A stretch of 64,000 nucleotides of DNA, from assembly GCF_030817055.1 (NCBI RefSeq), contig NZ_JAUSYV010000001.1:2194001-2258000 (forward strand). The letters run 5' to 3'. This document shows positions 24,327-33,447 of the stretch, in pieces; position 1 is the first letter of the stretch, and each line of letters starts with the position of its first letter. Source of the stretch: Bacillus sp. V2I10 (GTDB taxonomy: Bacteria; Bacillota; Bacilli; Bacillales; Bacillaceae). Made by a program: the position numbers and the translations under genes. Below the pieces are notes generated by a model. It searched no databases. It saw only the letters and a program-made list of their open reading frames with translations, and was not told where the DNA came from.

Positions 24327-26012
24327 GTGTTAAAAATTAAACATAAATCAGACATTGAAATCGCTCAGGAAGCACCAATCAAGCCGATTCAGGAGATTAT
24401 TGGCGGTCTTGATATTTTAGAAGATGAAATTGACTATTACGGAAAATTTAAAGCGAAAATATCTTTGGAATTTTTAGATCGGGTTAAAATGAAACCTGAC
24501 GGAAAAGTGATACTGGTGACGGCCATTAATCCCACTCCTGCAGGAGAAGGAAAATCAACTGTAACTGTCGGGCTTGGCCAGGCGCTTAATCAGCTTAAGA
24601 AAAAAGCCGTCATTGCTATAAGGGAGCCTTCACTTGGACCTACAATGGGAATCAAGGGAGGAGCTGCCGGAGGAGGGTACTCACAAGTCATACCCATGGA
24701 AGAAATCAACCTGCATTTCACAGGTGACATTCACGCAATCACAACAGCAAATAATGCGTTGGCAGCACTGATTGACAATCATATACATCAAGGCAATGAA
24801 TGCCGGATCGATCCGAGAAGAATCACTTGGAAAAGGGTAATGGATTTAAATGACCGGGCACTTAGAAATATAGTAATCGGACTTGGAGGACCTGCAAATG
24901 GAACACCGCGCGAAGATCATTTTGACATCACGGTTGCATCTGAAATTATGGCCATTCTGTGTTTGGCATCTGATCTCAATGATTTAAGCAGCAGACTTTC
25001 TAAAATTGTGATTGGCTTTTCCTATCAGCGGGAACCTGTAACAGTCGGCAATTTGGGATTTGAAGGAGCTCTTACACTTTTATTAAAAGACGCCTTGAAA
25101 CCGAATATTGTTCAAACGCTTGAACATACACCGGCCATTATCCACGGCGGGCCATTTGCTAATATCGCTCACGGCTGCAATAGCCTTCTGGGAACAAAAA
25201 TGGCTGCAAAGCTTGGTGACTATGTTGTGACGGAAGCAGGATTTGGAGCGGATCTCGGCGCAGAGAAATTTCTGCATATTAAAACCCGTGCAGGAGAATT
25301 TTCACCTGCTGCAGTTGTCATTGTTGCAACTGTAAGGGCTTTAAAAATGCATGGCGGCGTCCCAAAAGACCAGCTTGGCATCTCAGACAAAGAGGCAATG
25401 CTTGCAGGTGCAGAGAATCTCGCGAAGCATATAGAATCGATTGAAAAATTCGGACTTCCTTATGTAGTAGCCGTTAATCGTTTTGTGACAGACACACAGG
25501 AAGAAACCGATGCTCTTATGAAGTGGTGTGAGCTTCATTCTCATCCTGCAGCTCTCACGGAGGTCTGGGAAAAAGGCGGTGCCGGAGGAATTAAGCTTGC
25601 AGAAAAAGTGCTTGAAACAATCGAGAACACAGAAAATCACTTTGATTACTTGTATGACTTAAATGACAGTATTAAGGACAAAATTGAAAAAGTTGCCAAA
25701 GCCGTTTATGGAGCTAAAGCCGTTGATTTTTCTTCAAAGGCATTGAAACAAGTAAAGGATTTTGAACAGTACGGTTGGTCAAATTTGCCGATTTGCATGG
25801 CGAAAACTCAATACTCCCTTTCTGACCAGCCTGAGCTTCTTGGCCGACCGAAGGATTTTACACTGACTATTCGTGAACTTAAGCCATCAATTGGCGCGGG
25901 GTTCCTGGTTTGTTTAACAGGAGATATTATGACAATGCCGGGGCTGCCGAAAAAACCCGCTGCGCTTTCGATGAATGTAGATGAAAAAGGGAAGGCAAAA
26001 GGGCTGTTTTAA
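24327..26012 (+). CDS. fhs: Formate-tetrahydrofolate ligase
   Basis: 561 residues. ATP-binding P-loop NPTPAGEGKSTVTVGL (about 65-80), the REPSLGPTMGIKGGAAGGGYSQV stretch, and GADLGAEKFLHIKTR are all diagnostic. It makes 10-formyl-THF from formate, THF and ATP in the cytoplasm, feeding purine synthesis and fMet-tRNA. GTG at 24327 is the likely start; the frame is open to 24285. Its stop overlaps the next ATG (TAATG), opening a coupled three-gene operon ending with bsaA. As I recall, B. subtilis 168 lacks fhs here, so this looks like an insertion into the metA-bsaA interval. Confidence 0.93.
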   Translation: MLKIKHKSDIEIAQEAPIKPIQEIIGGLDILEDEIDYYGKFKAKISLEFLDRVKMKPDGKVILVTAINPTPAGEGKSTVTVGLGQALNQLKKKAVIAIREPSLGPTMGIKGGAAGGGYSQVIPMEEINLHFTGDIHAITTANNALAALIDNHIHQGNECRIDPRRITWKRVMDLNDRALRNIVIGLGGPANGTPREDHFDITVASEIMAILCLASDLNDLSSRLSKIVIGFSYQREPVTVGNLGFEGALTLLLKDALKPNIVQTLEHTPAIIHGGPFANIAHGCNSLLGTKMAAKLGDYVVTEAGFGADLGAEKFLHIKTRAGEFSPAAVVIVATVRALKMHGGVPKDQLGISDKEAMLAGAENLAKHIESIEKFGLPYVVAVNRFVTDTQEETDALMKWCELHSHPAALTEVWEKGGAGGIKLAEKVLETIENTENHFDYLYDLNDSIKDKIEKVAKAVYGAKAVDFSSKALKQVKDFEQYGWSNLPICMAKTQYSLSDQPELLGRPKDFTLTIRELKPSIGAGFLVCLTGDIMTMPGLPKKPAALSMNVDEKGKAKGLF

Positions 26013-26512
26013 TGTTTGATCCGACTGCTTTTGATAACTTGAAGGTTGTGCTGGAAGGGGCTATTTACGACGCAGATCTTGGCGGCGTCATAACCGTAAT
26101 CGGCCGTAAAGACCTAGTAGATCTTGCTGCCATGTCAAGATGCTATCAAAATACGTTTCAGTTAAAAGAAGGAAATAAAACGGTTTCCGCTGAATTTCAG
26201 TTATCCATGAGCCTATCTCAATTATCCGGAGAACTATTAAAAACAAGTGCTGTTCCGGAGTGCGAAGTTATCTTAACCTTCCAATCATGTTCATCATTTG
26301 CTGAAACTCCTATCAAATCTATAGTTGAAGAGCTTTGGGGTGTTTATTCAATTACCCATCAGATTTCATACAAAGTTCCTTTTGAGCACTATCACCATAC
26401 ATTTAAAGTGCATTTCAACCGGCTTATAGGAGAAGAACAAGTAGATGACTTAATCACTATGACTGATCATGCCATCGATACTCTCGAAAAAATAAAAGAA
26501 GGAGCAAAGTGA
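26012..26512 (+). CDS. Hypothetical protein coupled to fhs and bsaA
   Basis: 166 residues with no signal peptide or membrane segment. Mixed alpha/beta: DNLKVVLEGAIYDADLGG, VITVIGRKDLVDLAAMSRCYQNTFQL, then a His-rich VPFEHYHHTFKVHFNRL near the C-terminus. I do not recognise a family. It overlaps fhs by one base at its start (TAATG) and bsaA by one base at its end (TGATG), so the products are probably made in step. The context suggests a link to folate or redox metabolism, but this is inference. Confidence 0.7.
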   Translation: MFDPTAFDNLKVVLEGAIYDADLGGVITVIGRKDLVDLAAMSRCYQNTFQLKEGNKTVSAEFQLSMSLSQLSGELLKTSAVPECEVILTFQSCSSFAETPIKSIVEELWGVYSITHQISYKVPFEHYHHTFKVHFNRLIGEEQVDDLITMTDHAIDTLEKIKEGAK

Positions 26513-27000
26513 TGAGTATATTTGATATAAAAATAAAAACCATTAACGGTGAAGAACAATCTATGAGTATTTATAAAGGCAAGGTTCTTGTCATTGTAAA
26601 CACAGCCAGTAAATGCGGCTTCACTCCGCAATATAAGGCGCTGCAGGAGCTTTATGAACGCTATCAATACGAGGGGCTTGAAATCCTGGGCTTTCCGTGC
26701 AATCAGTTTATGAGCCAGGAGCCGGGAGACGAAGAAGAAATCAAAAGCTTTTGCCAATTGAATTACGGTGTAACCTTTCCAATGTTTGCAAAAGTTGATG
26801 TAAACGGCTCTGATGCACATCCTCTTTTTACACATTTAACAAAAGAAGCGCCTGGACTTTTAGGTTCAAAAGCTGTGAAGTGGAATTTTACGAAATTTCT
26901 CTTAGATCGACATGGAAAAGCAGTCGAAAGGTTTTCGCCTAATACGGATCCTAAGGAAATGGAAGAGAAAATTCAGCAATTGTTAAAAGAAGAAGCCTGA
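26512..27000 (+). CDS. bsaA: Glutathione peroxidase-family thiol peroxidase
   Basis: 162 residues. The peroxidatic Cys35 is in NTASKCGFTPQY, with the partner GFPCNQFMSQEPG and WNFTKFLLDRHG motifs. The Cys (not selenocysteine) form probably uses thioredoxin or bacillithiol rather than glutathione in Bacillus. ATG 26512 has AAGGAG seven bases upstream inside the previous gene. B. subtilis bsaA lies next to metA and ypgQ. Last gene of the fhs operon. Confidence 0.9.
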   Translation: MSIFDIKIKTINGEEQSMSIYKGKVLVIVNTASKCGFTPQYKALQELYERYQYEGLEILGFPCNQFMSQEPGDEEEIKSFCQLNYGVTFPMFAKVDVNGSDAHPLFTHLTKEAPGLLGSKAVKWNFTKFLLDRHGKAVERFSPNTDPKEMEEKIQQLLKEEA

Positions 27001-27045
27001 GCAATCGGCTTCTTTTCTTATATCTTTGGCTTAGGAGGATTTTTC

Positions 27046-27909
27046 ATGAAAATCATTGATGCTCATATGCATATCTCAAATATTCAAAGTTTTAAGCACA
27101 CGGCTGAGACATTATCATTTGTCGACTATTCGATTGCCGGCCTGCAAAAAGAATATGAAGAAGAGGGTGTTGTCGCTGCAGTTGCCATGGGTGTAACAGA
27201 AACAAAGCCTGGGGGTTTTCCTGATCCCGATGCAAAAACGCCAATGGGAATTGATCTTGATGGTCCGGTTCCAAAAGAGTTTTTTTATTGTCCCGGTATA
27301 AATCCAAATAAATTGAATGATCAGAACCTGGTATTGCTTGAAAAATCGCTTCAGGATCCGCAGACTGCGGGAATTAAAATCTATTTAGGGTATTATCCTT
27401 ATTACGCCTATGACAAAGTTTATGGGCCTGTATATGAGCTTGCAAAGGCATACCGGCTTCCAGTTGTCTTTCACACGGGAGATACATACTCAGAACGCGG
27501 ACTATTAAAATACAGTCATCCGCTTACACTTGACGAAGTGGCAGTCGAAAACCGCGATATCCAGTTTATGATGGCGCATTTGGGAGATCCGTGGGTGCTG
27601 GACGGGGCAGAAGTTGTCAATAAAAATGACAATATGTTTGCAGATTTATCCGGACTGATTGTCGGCACAGAAAAGGATATTTCAGATAAAAAGAAAACAA
27701 GGTTTTTTGATCATCTGATGCATGCCTTATCATATTGTGAACACTATGAAAAGCTTATATTCGGTACGGACTGGCCATTAATTGGAGTCAAACCGTTTAT
27801 AGATTTGTATAAAGAAATAATTCCTGAGGAGCATCACGAAAACTTTTTTTATAAGAATGCGCTGACATTATTTCCAAAATTAAATACTGTTTTAAAAGAG
27901 GATTCTTAA
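27046..27909 (+). CDS. Amidohydrolase-family protein
   Basis: 287 residues with the TIM-barrel amidohydrolase-2 motifs: DAHMH at the N-terminus (metal His pair), VFHTGDTYS, MMAHLGDPW and the late Asp in FGTDWPLIG. This group contains decarboxylases and lactone hydrolases, and the actual substrate is unclear. ATG follows TTAGGAGG. It lies between bsaA and a degV paralogue, a place where, as I recall it, B. subtilis has neither gene. Confidence 0.8.
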   Translation: MKIIDAHMHISNIQSFKHTAETLSFVDYSIAGLQKEYEEEGVVAAVAMGVTETKPGGFPDPDAKTPMGIDLDGPVPKEFFYCPGINPNKLNDQNLVLLEKSLQDPQTAGIKIYLGYYPYYAYDKVYGPVYELAKAYRLPVVFHTGDTYSERGLLKYSHPLTLDEVAVENRDIQFMMAHLGDPWVLDGAEVVNKNDNMFADLSGLIVGTEKDISDKKKTRFFDHLMHALSYCEHYEKLIFGTDWPLIGVKPFIDLYKEIIPEEHHENFFYKNALTLFPKLNTVLKEDS

Positions 27910-27970
27910 TTGCGGATGCTTAATAAAAGGATAGGGATAGTTTAAATACTAAACAAAGGGGTAGTCATAT

Positions 27971-28818
27971 ATGAGGAGCAAAATTGCATGGGTAACTGAC
28001 AGCACCGCAAGCATAGATGCAGAGCTGAAAGATCATCCAGACGTCTTCTGGGTGCCGATGGTGATCTGCATAAATGATGAAGAATATCTTGACGGAGTAA
28101 ATCTTCAGGCTGATGATCTATATGTTTTATTAAAGGATTCATCTAATGCCATCACTACCTCACAGCCGCCTCCAGGTGCATTTATTGAGCTGTATACTAA
28201 GCTTGCAGAGGACTATGATGAAATTGTTTCTATCCACTTATCCAGTTTGCTTAGCGGTACATATACTTCTGCTGTACAGGCTGCTGCTGAAGTAGACATT
28301 CCTGTAACTGTTGTCGATTCTCTGACATTATCAGAACCTTTGACAAGGCTGGTTAAGGCAGCGGTAAAAATGCATGAATCCGGGCTAAAACCTGATGATA
28401 TTGCATCAAAGCTTAAAACGCTCCGTGAAAATCACCGCACATATGTCCTGATCGGCGATTTAACAAGGCTCCATAAGAGCGGCAGAATGTCAGGGACACA
28501 ATATATTATCTTGGAAGTCTATTAAACATCCAGCCAATTATCCGCGTGGAATCAGGCAAGCTTACCACAGCAGAAAAAGTAAGATCAGAGAAAAAAGGGT
28601 TTCAGTATATTATCAATCTAATTAAAGAAGGAAATCAAAATCACTCCATTCATGAAATAGCAATTTTATTCAGCTCCAAACTCGACAAGTCTTCTAAACT
28701 GTATGAAGTCCTTCAAAAAGAATTTCCTGACATCCATATCAAACTTGTTCCGCTCTGTACAACAATTGGAGTTCATACAGGAGAGGATGTCGTGGGCGTG
28801 ACATGGTTTGAAGAATAG
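27971..28818 (+). pseudogene. DegV-family fatty-acid-binding protein, frame broken
   Basis: First part: IAWVTDSTASIDAELKDH..., TTSQPPPGAF, SLLSGTYTSAVQAA and LHKSGRMSGTQY. Second part: VESGKLTTAEKVRSEKKGF...THTGEDVVGVTWF. Joined, they give a normal DegV protein of about 280 residues, the lipid-binding FakB type that hands fatty acids to a kinase. An extra dinucleotide in the ATATATTAT run near 28501-28509 breaks the frame; skipping it gives SGTQYYLGSLLNIQPI. A complete paralogue stands at 45569-46411, so loss may be tolerated, or this is a sequencing slip. Confidence 0.82.
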
Positions 28819-28829
28819 GAAGTGTCAAT

Positions 28830-29480
28830 GTGAAACAAATAGCAGAAAATGTAGAAAAGTTTGTTAAAGCCCGCCTTGAAACAGAGGGGACGGGGCACGA
28901 TTGGCTCCATATTGACAGAGTCCGCAGAACAGCTCTAAACCTTGCAAAAAAATACTCGTGTGATTTAACGATTATCGAACTATCCGCTTTATTGCATGAT
29001 TTAATCGACGACAAACTGAGTGATGACATCCGGATGAAAACGGATGAGGTTGCAAATCTCTTGAGAGAAGAAGGACTCGATCCTGATTCGATTCAGGAAG
29101 TCCTGACCATTATTTCAACCATTTCCTTTAAAGGCGGAAAAAGGAGAGCGGTTTCTTCAATAGAAGCACAGATTGTCCAAGATGCAGACAGGCTGGATGC
29201 GATGGGCGCAATTGGCATAGCCAGAGTCTTCTCTTACGGAGGTTCAAAAGGAAATCTAATCTATGATCCTGCCATTCCAGTACGTGACAGCATGACCTAC
29301 GAAGAATACCGTACAATTAAATCAACTTCAATCAATCATTTCTATGAAAAACTGCTGAAGCTCAAGGATTTAATGAATACGGAAGAAGGCAAAATGGTCG
29401 CGCTGCAGCGTCACCAGTTCATGGTCGACTACTTGTCTCAATTTTTTCTTGAATGGGAAGGACCAAACAGAGGGCTATAA
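28830..29480 (+). CDS. ypgQ: HD-domain phosphohydrolase YpgQ
   Basis: 216 residues. The HD metal motif is complete: H in GTGHDWLHIDRV (about 23-33), HD in ALLHDLIDDKL (about 51-61), and the final D in VQDADRLDAMGAIG. YpgQ of B. subtilis is a pyrophosphohydrolase of this class. GTG follows an AGGAAG site. It is followed 70 bases later by ypgR, as in B. subtilis. Confidence 0.87.
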   Translation: MKQIAENVEKFVKARLETEGTGHDWLHIDRVRRTALNLAKKYSCDLTIIELSALLHDLIDDKLSDDIRMKTDEVANLLREEGLDPDSIQEVLTIISTISFKGGKRRAVSSIEAQIVQDADRLDAMGAIGIARVFSYGGSKGNLIYDPAIPVRDSMTYEEYRTIKSTSINHFYEKLLKLKDLMNTEEGKMVALQRHQFMVDYLSQFFLEWEGPNRGL

Positions 29481-29552
29481 GCCGGATTCTCGAAATGGCA
29501 TGAACTCTTTCAGCTATGTTAGAATGATTGCAGAGATTAAACAGGGAGTGAC

Positions 29553-30680
29553 ATGGCTTTGAATATTAAATCGATTGAACCGACTCCAAGTCCAAATACG
29601 ATGAAAGTTATTTTAGACGAAGAGCTGCCAGGCGGAAAAAGCAATAATTATAAAAAAGAAACTGCAGAAGGAGCGCCTCAAGTCATACAGGAAATCCTGA
29701 AAGTTGAAGGTGTAAAAGGTGTTTATCATGTTGCAGATTTCCTTGCTGTAGAGCGCAATGCGAAATTTGACTGGAAAGAAATTCTCCCTAAAGTCCGCGC
29801 TGCCTTTGGTGAAAGTGTTGAAGCGGGAGCAGAAAACAAACCTCAAATCAACGAACATTTTGGAGAAGTGAATGTGCACATTCAAATGTTCAGCGGAATC
29901 CCGATGCAGGTAAAGCTTTCGGACGGGGAGACTGAAAAAAGATTCGGATTGCCGGAACGCTTTCAAAAAGCCGTCCTGCAGGCACAGCAAAATGCAGATA
30001 ACGTCGTTCTTGAAAGAAAGTGGAAAGAACAAGGCGTCAGATACGGAGATTTGGATGAAATCGGCAAGGATGTTGTTGAAGAGCTTCAGGCTGCGTACAG
30101 CGATGAACGGTTAACAAAAATGACAGAAGCACTACTGCAAAAAGATAAAGCAGAACCGGTTCCTGCCCGCAAATCGTATGAAGTTACCACGAGTATGCTT
30201 GATGAACCCGATTGGACTGTCCGGTATGCGCATCTGGAGCAGATGAACCCGAAAGAAAGTGATTTGCCCGTTTTAGACAAAGCGCTGAATGACGAGAAAG
30301 CGTCCATACGCAGACTTGCTGCTGTCTATTTAGGAATGATTGAGGAACCAGCTGTTCTTCCATACCTTTACAAAGCATTGAAAGATAAATCCGTAACGGT
30401 CCGCAGAACAGCGGGAGATTGTCTCTCAGACATTGGTGACCCAAGTGCCATGCAGGAAATGATGCTTGCCTTAAAGGATAAAAACAAGCTTGTCAGATGG
30501 AGAGCGGCCATGTTTTTATATGAGGTAGGCGATAAAAGTGCTCTGGAAGCCTTAAAACAAGCTGAAAATGACCCTGAGTTTGAAGTCAGCCTTCAAATCA
30601 AAATGGCGATCGAACGAATTGAAGGCGGAGAAGAAGCGAAAGGCTCTGTCTGGAAGCAAATGACGGAAAGCAGAAAGTAA
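29553..30680 (+). CDS. ypgR: Nfu-N / HEAT-repeat protein YpgR (CvfC-like)
   Basis: 375 residues. The N-terminal domain (PTPSPNTMKVILDEEL...VKGVYHVADFLAVERN) is the Nfu N-terminal scaffold fold. A middle virulence-factor domain follows, then C-terminal HEAT repeats (VLPYLYKALKDKSVTVRRTAGDCLSDIGDPS, KLVRWRAAMFLYEVGDKSAL). It is the orthologue of the conserved virulence factor C group of staphylococci; biochemical role not known. A strong terminator follows. Confidence 0.85.
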   Translation: MALNIKSIEPTPSPNTMKVILDEELPGGKSNNYKKETAEGAPQVIQEILKVEGVKGVYHVADFLAVERNAKFDWKEILPKVRAAFGESVEAGAENKPQINEHFGEVNVHIQMFSGIPMQVKLSDGETEKRFGLPERFQKAVLQAQQNADNVVLERKWKEQGVRYGDLDEIGKDVVEELQAAYSDERLTKMTEALLQKDKAEPVPARKSYEVTTSMLDEPDWTVRYAHLEQMNPKESDLPVLDKALNDEKASIRRLAAVYLGMIEEPAVLPYLYKALKDKSVTVRRTAGDCLSDIGDPSAMQEMMLALKDKNKLVRWRAAMFLYEVGDKSALEALKQAENDPEFEVSLQIKMAIERIEGGEEAKGSVWKQMTESRK

Positions 30681-30683
30681 TTA

Positions 30684-30725
30684 GAAAAAAAGACTAAATC
30701 ATCTAAACTGATTTAGTCTTTTTGT
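30684..30725 (+). terminator. Terminator of ypgR
   Basis: AAAAAGACTAAATC / GATTTAGTCTTTTT perfect stem, loop of about nine bases. Confidence 0.92.
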
Positions 30726-30789
30726 GAGTAAAAAAGGCTCTTTAAGCAACCTAAAAGGTCGCAAGATGCTTTGGGGTAGCTGAAATACC

Positions 30790-31620
30790 TGGGTTCTGGG
30801 GGCCTGTATGAATCCCCATAAACAGCTCAATTCGAGGAATCAGGTAATCATAGAGCACGTATGAGACCCTAAACCAGCTTCGAATCCAGGAATCGGGTAA
30901 TCAAAGAGTCCGTATGAGACCCTAAACCAGCTCAAATCCAGGCATTGGGTAATCATAGAGCACGTATGAGATGCTAAACCAGCTCAAATCCAGGCATTGG
31001 GTAATCATAAAGCTCGTATGGTGCCCCAAACCAGCTAAACTCCAGGCATTGGGTAATCATAGAGCCTGTTTGAGACCCTAAACCAGCTCAAATCCATGCA
31101 TATAGGGTAATCATAGAGCTCGTATGGTGCCCCAAACCAGCTAAACTCCAGGCATTGGGTAATCATAGAGCCTGTATGAAACCCAAAACCAGCTCAAATC
31201 CATGCATTAGGTAATCATAGAGCTCGTATGGTGCCACAAACTAACTCAACTCAGGCATCGGGTAATCATACAGTACGTATAAGACCCTAAACCAGCTTCA
31301 AATCCAGGTATCGGGTAATCATAGAGCACGAATGAGACCCTAAACCAGCCCAAATCCAAGCATTGGATAATCATAAAGCACGAATGAGACCCTAAACCAG
31401 CCCAAATCCAGGCATTGGGTAATCATAAACCTCGTATGGTGTCCCAAACCAGCTTAAATCCAGGAATCAGGTAATCATAGAGCACGAATGAGACCCTAAA
31501 CCAGCCCAAATCCAAGCATTGGATAATCATAAAGTACGTATGAGACCCTTAACCAGCTCAACTCCAGGCATTAGGTAAGCATAGAGCCGTATTGTGCCAA
31601 ACCCATAAATCGGGTAATCC
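30790..31620. repeat. Tandem array of about sixteen 52-bp units (array 1)
   Basis: Units are built from TATGAGACCCTAAACCAGCT, then CAAATCCAGGCATTGG, then GTAATCATAGAGCACG. Spacing is 52 (occasionally 53) bases, for example GGT(AATC) at 30843, 30896, 30948 and 31000. Units differ by scattered substitutions and small indels. 52 is not a multiple of three, so the array is not coding. Words and period are shared with array 2 at 56846-57480. The 60 bases before it and 130 after it hold no gene. Confidence 0.85.
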
Positions 31621-31750
31621 TCTTGTTGCTGTTATGTAAAGAAGCAGCTTTTTTTGCCTTGAAAAAAGCATGAAATGAAACTTTATACCTGAATGAATAA
31701 CATGCATTATGAACACTGGCACTAATTTTGGAAAAAGGATGGATGAGCGA

Positions 31751-32470
31751 ATGACACATTCCCCTAAGGCTGCATTTGATAAATTAGCCGGTATTTATGA
31801 ACGGCAAGTAGATCAAGACAGCCCATACAATACGGATTACGAACGCCCTGCGATGCTAAGCATGATTCCAGAACAACTGGACGGCTTGGCTATCCTTGAT
31901 GCTGGCTGTTCAGCAGGCTGGTATACAAAAACGTTTCTTGAAAAAGGCGCTGACGTAACAGCTATAGATATCAGCCCAGAAATGGCGAAGGCTGCAAGAC
32001 GGAGAACGGGAGGCGCAGCCCGTATTATTTGTCATGATTTAAATCAGCCTCTTCCATTTGAAAATCATTCTTTTGATATGATTGTCAGTTCACTCACTCT
32101 GCATTACTGTAAAGACTGGTTTCCTATTTTTAAAGAGTTCAGCAGAGTACTGAAGCCAAAAGGGCGGCTTGTCTTTTCCACGCATCATCCATTTATGGAT
32201 TTTAAACTTTTTAAATGTGAAAACTACTTTGAAGAAGTGCTGCTTCATGACACTTGGGAGAAAGCGGGTTCATCTTTTGAGGTCAGCTTTTACCGTAAAC
32301 CGATGGAGAAAATTGTAACCGAAACAAGCCGTTTTTTTGTTATAGATGAACTGTCTGAACCAAGGGGTACAGAGAGCTTTAAGAAAAATCATCCAGCGAA
32401 CTATGAATATGTTATGACAAACCCTCATTTTCTTATCATAAAAGCAACATCAAGAAAAATGGAAGATTAG
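31751..32470 (+). CDS. SAM-dependent methyltransferase
   Basis: 239 residues with motif I ILDAGCSAGWYT (about 48-59), motif II VTAIDISPEMAKAARRR, motif IV FDMIVSSLTLHY and the late LKPKGRLVFSTHHPF. This resembles the UbiE/BioC-like small-molecule group; substrate unknown. ATG 31751 is chosen because the codons upstream do not look conserved. It starts 130 bases after the 52-bp array. Confidence 0.78.
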   Translation: MTHSPKAAFDKLAGIYERQVDQDSPYNTDYERPAMLSMIPEQLDGLAILDAGCSAGWYTKTFLEKGADVTAIDISPEMAKAARRRTGGAARIICHDLNQPLPFENHSFDMIVSSLTLHYCKDWFPIFKEFSRVLKPKGRLVFSTHHPFMDFKLFKCENYFEEVLLHDTWEKAGSSFEVSFYRKPMEKIVTETSRFFVIDELSEPRGTESFKKNHPANYEYVMTNPHFLIIKATSRKMED

Positions 32471-32493
32471 GGGCAAAAGAGGAGATAAAATTA

Positions 32494-33241
32494 ATGATTA
32501 TATTAAAAAGCGAAAGAGAAATTAACCAAATGCATGAGGCAGGCAAACTGCTCGCTTCATGTCATAAAGAAGTGGCTAAGTTAATTAAGCAAGGTGTCAC
32601 GACACTTGAAATTGACGCTTTCGTAGATGACTATCTAAAAAAACATGGAGCAACAGCAGAGCAAAAAGGCTATAAAGGGTATGAATATGCAACTTGTGCT
32701 TCTGTAAATGATGAAATCTGTCATGGATTTCCCAGTAAAAAACCATTGAAAAACGGTGATATTGTCACAATCGATTTCGTCGTTAATTTAAATGGAGCAT
32801 TGGCTGATTCTGCCTGGACACATTCTGCAGGCATTATATCCGAAGAAGCGCAAAAGTTAATGGATGTTACTAAAACAGCCATGTATAAAGGGATTGAGCA
32901 GGCAGTCATCGGCAACCGCCTCGGTGACATCGGTCATGCGATTCAGTCTTACGCAGAAGGAGAATCATTTTCTGTCGTACGAGACTTTACAGGTCATGGC
33001 ATCGGGGAAAACGATGCATGAGGAGCCGACCGTGCTTCATTATGGCAAACCAGGCAAGGGGCTAAGACTCAGAGAAGGGATGGTCATTACAATAGAGCCA
33101 ATGTTAAACGCAGGCACATGGTATTCTAAAATGGATGATAACGGCTGGACGGCACGGACAGTAGATGGGAAATTGTCTGCTCAGTATGAACACACTGTTG
33201 CGATTACAAAAAACGGCCCGTTTATTTTAACAGAACAATAA
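32494..33241 (+). pseudogene. mapB: Methionine aminopeptidase type I (MapB-like), frame broken
   Basis: All five metal ligands can be followed: D in VTIDFVVNLNGALADSAW (two), H in DFTGHGIG, E in ITIEPMLN and E in SAQYEHTVAIT. The frame breaks in a run of four G at 33004-33007. With three G it reads GHGIGKTMHEEPTVLHYG and continues to the normal end at about 248 residues. The enzyme removes N-terminal Met. The indel sits in a homopolymer, so a sequencing error is likely; Bacillus usually also has the essential map gene elsewhere. Confidence 0.85.
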
Positions 33242-33254
33242 GATCTAGGAATGA

Positions 33255-33294
33255 AGCGTACCTCTGTAAACCTTAAACAGAGGTTGCTTTTTTT
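33255..33294 (+). terminator. Terminator after the aminopeptidase gene
   Basis: ACCTCTGT / ACAGAGGT stem within an AGC-GCT extension, followed by T7. Confidence 0.9.
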
Positions 33295-33369
33295 CTATCA
33301 AGGAGGCTTGATGAAGGAGCAGATTGACAATTCATGTGAATTTAGCTTTTTTAACATATTATTTTTATA

Positions 33370-33414
33370 AATTATGCGAATATTGTTGAAATACTAATGA
33401 ATTCGGACTATAGT
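33370..33414 (+). promoter_or_regulatory. ilvD promoter with CodY-like box
   Basis: AATTATGCGAATATT (33370-33384) has three mismatches to the CodY consensus AATTTTCWGAAAATT. Directly behind it come TTGAAA (33386-33391), a 17-bp spacer and TATAGT (33409-33414). Its place fits CodY repression of branched-chain amino-acid genes. Confidence 0.5.
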
Positions 33415-33447
33415 ATATAACAATACAAATTTAACGGGGTGAAGAAA

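Noticed and set aside
30790..31620. Possible CRISPR array
   Set aside because: The units are tandem without unique spacers: the whole 52-base period is repeated with scattered substitutions, and no cas gene is near.
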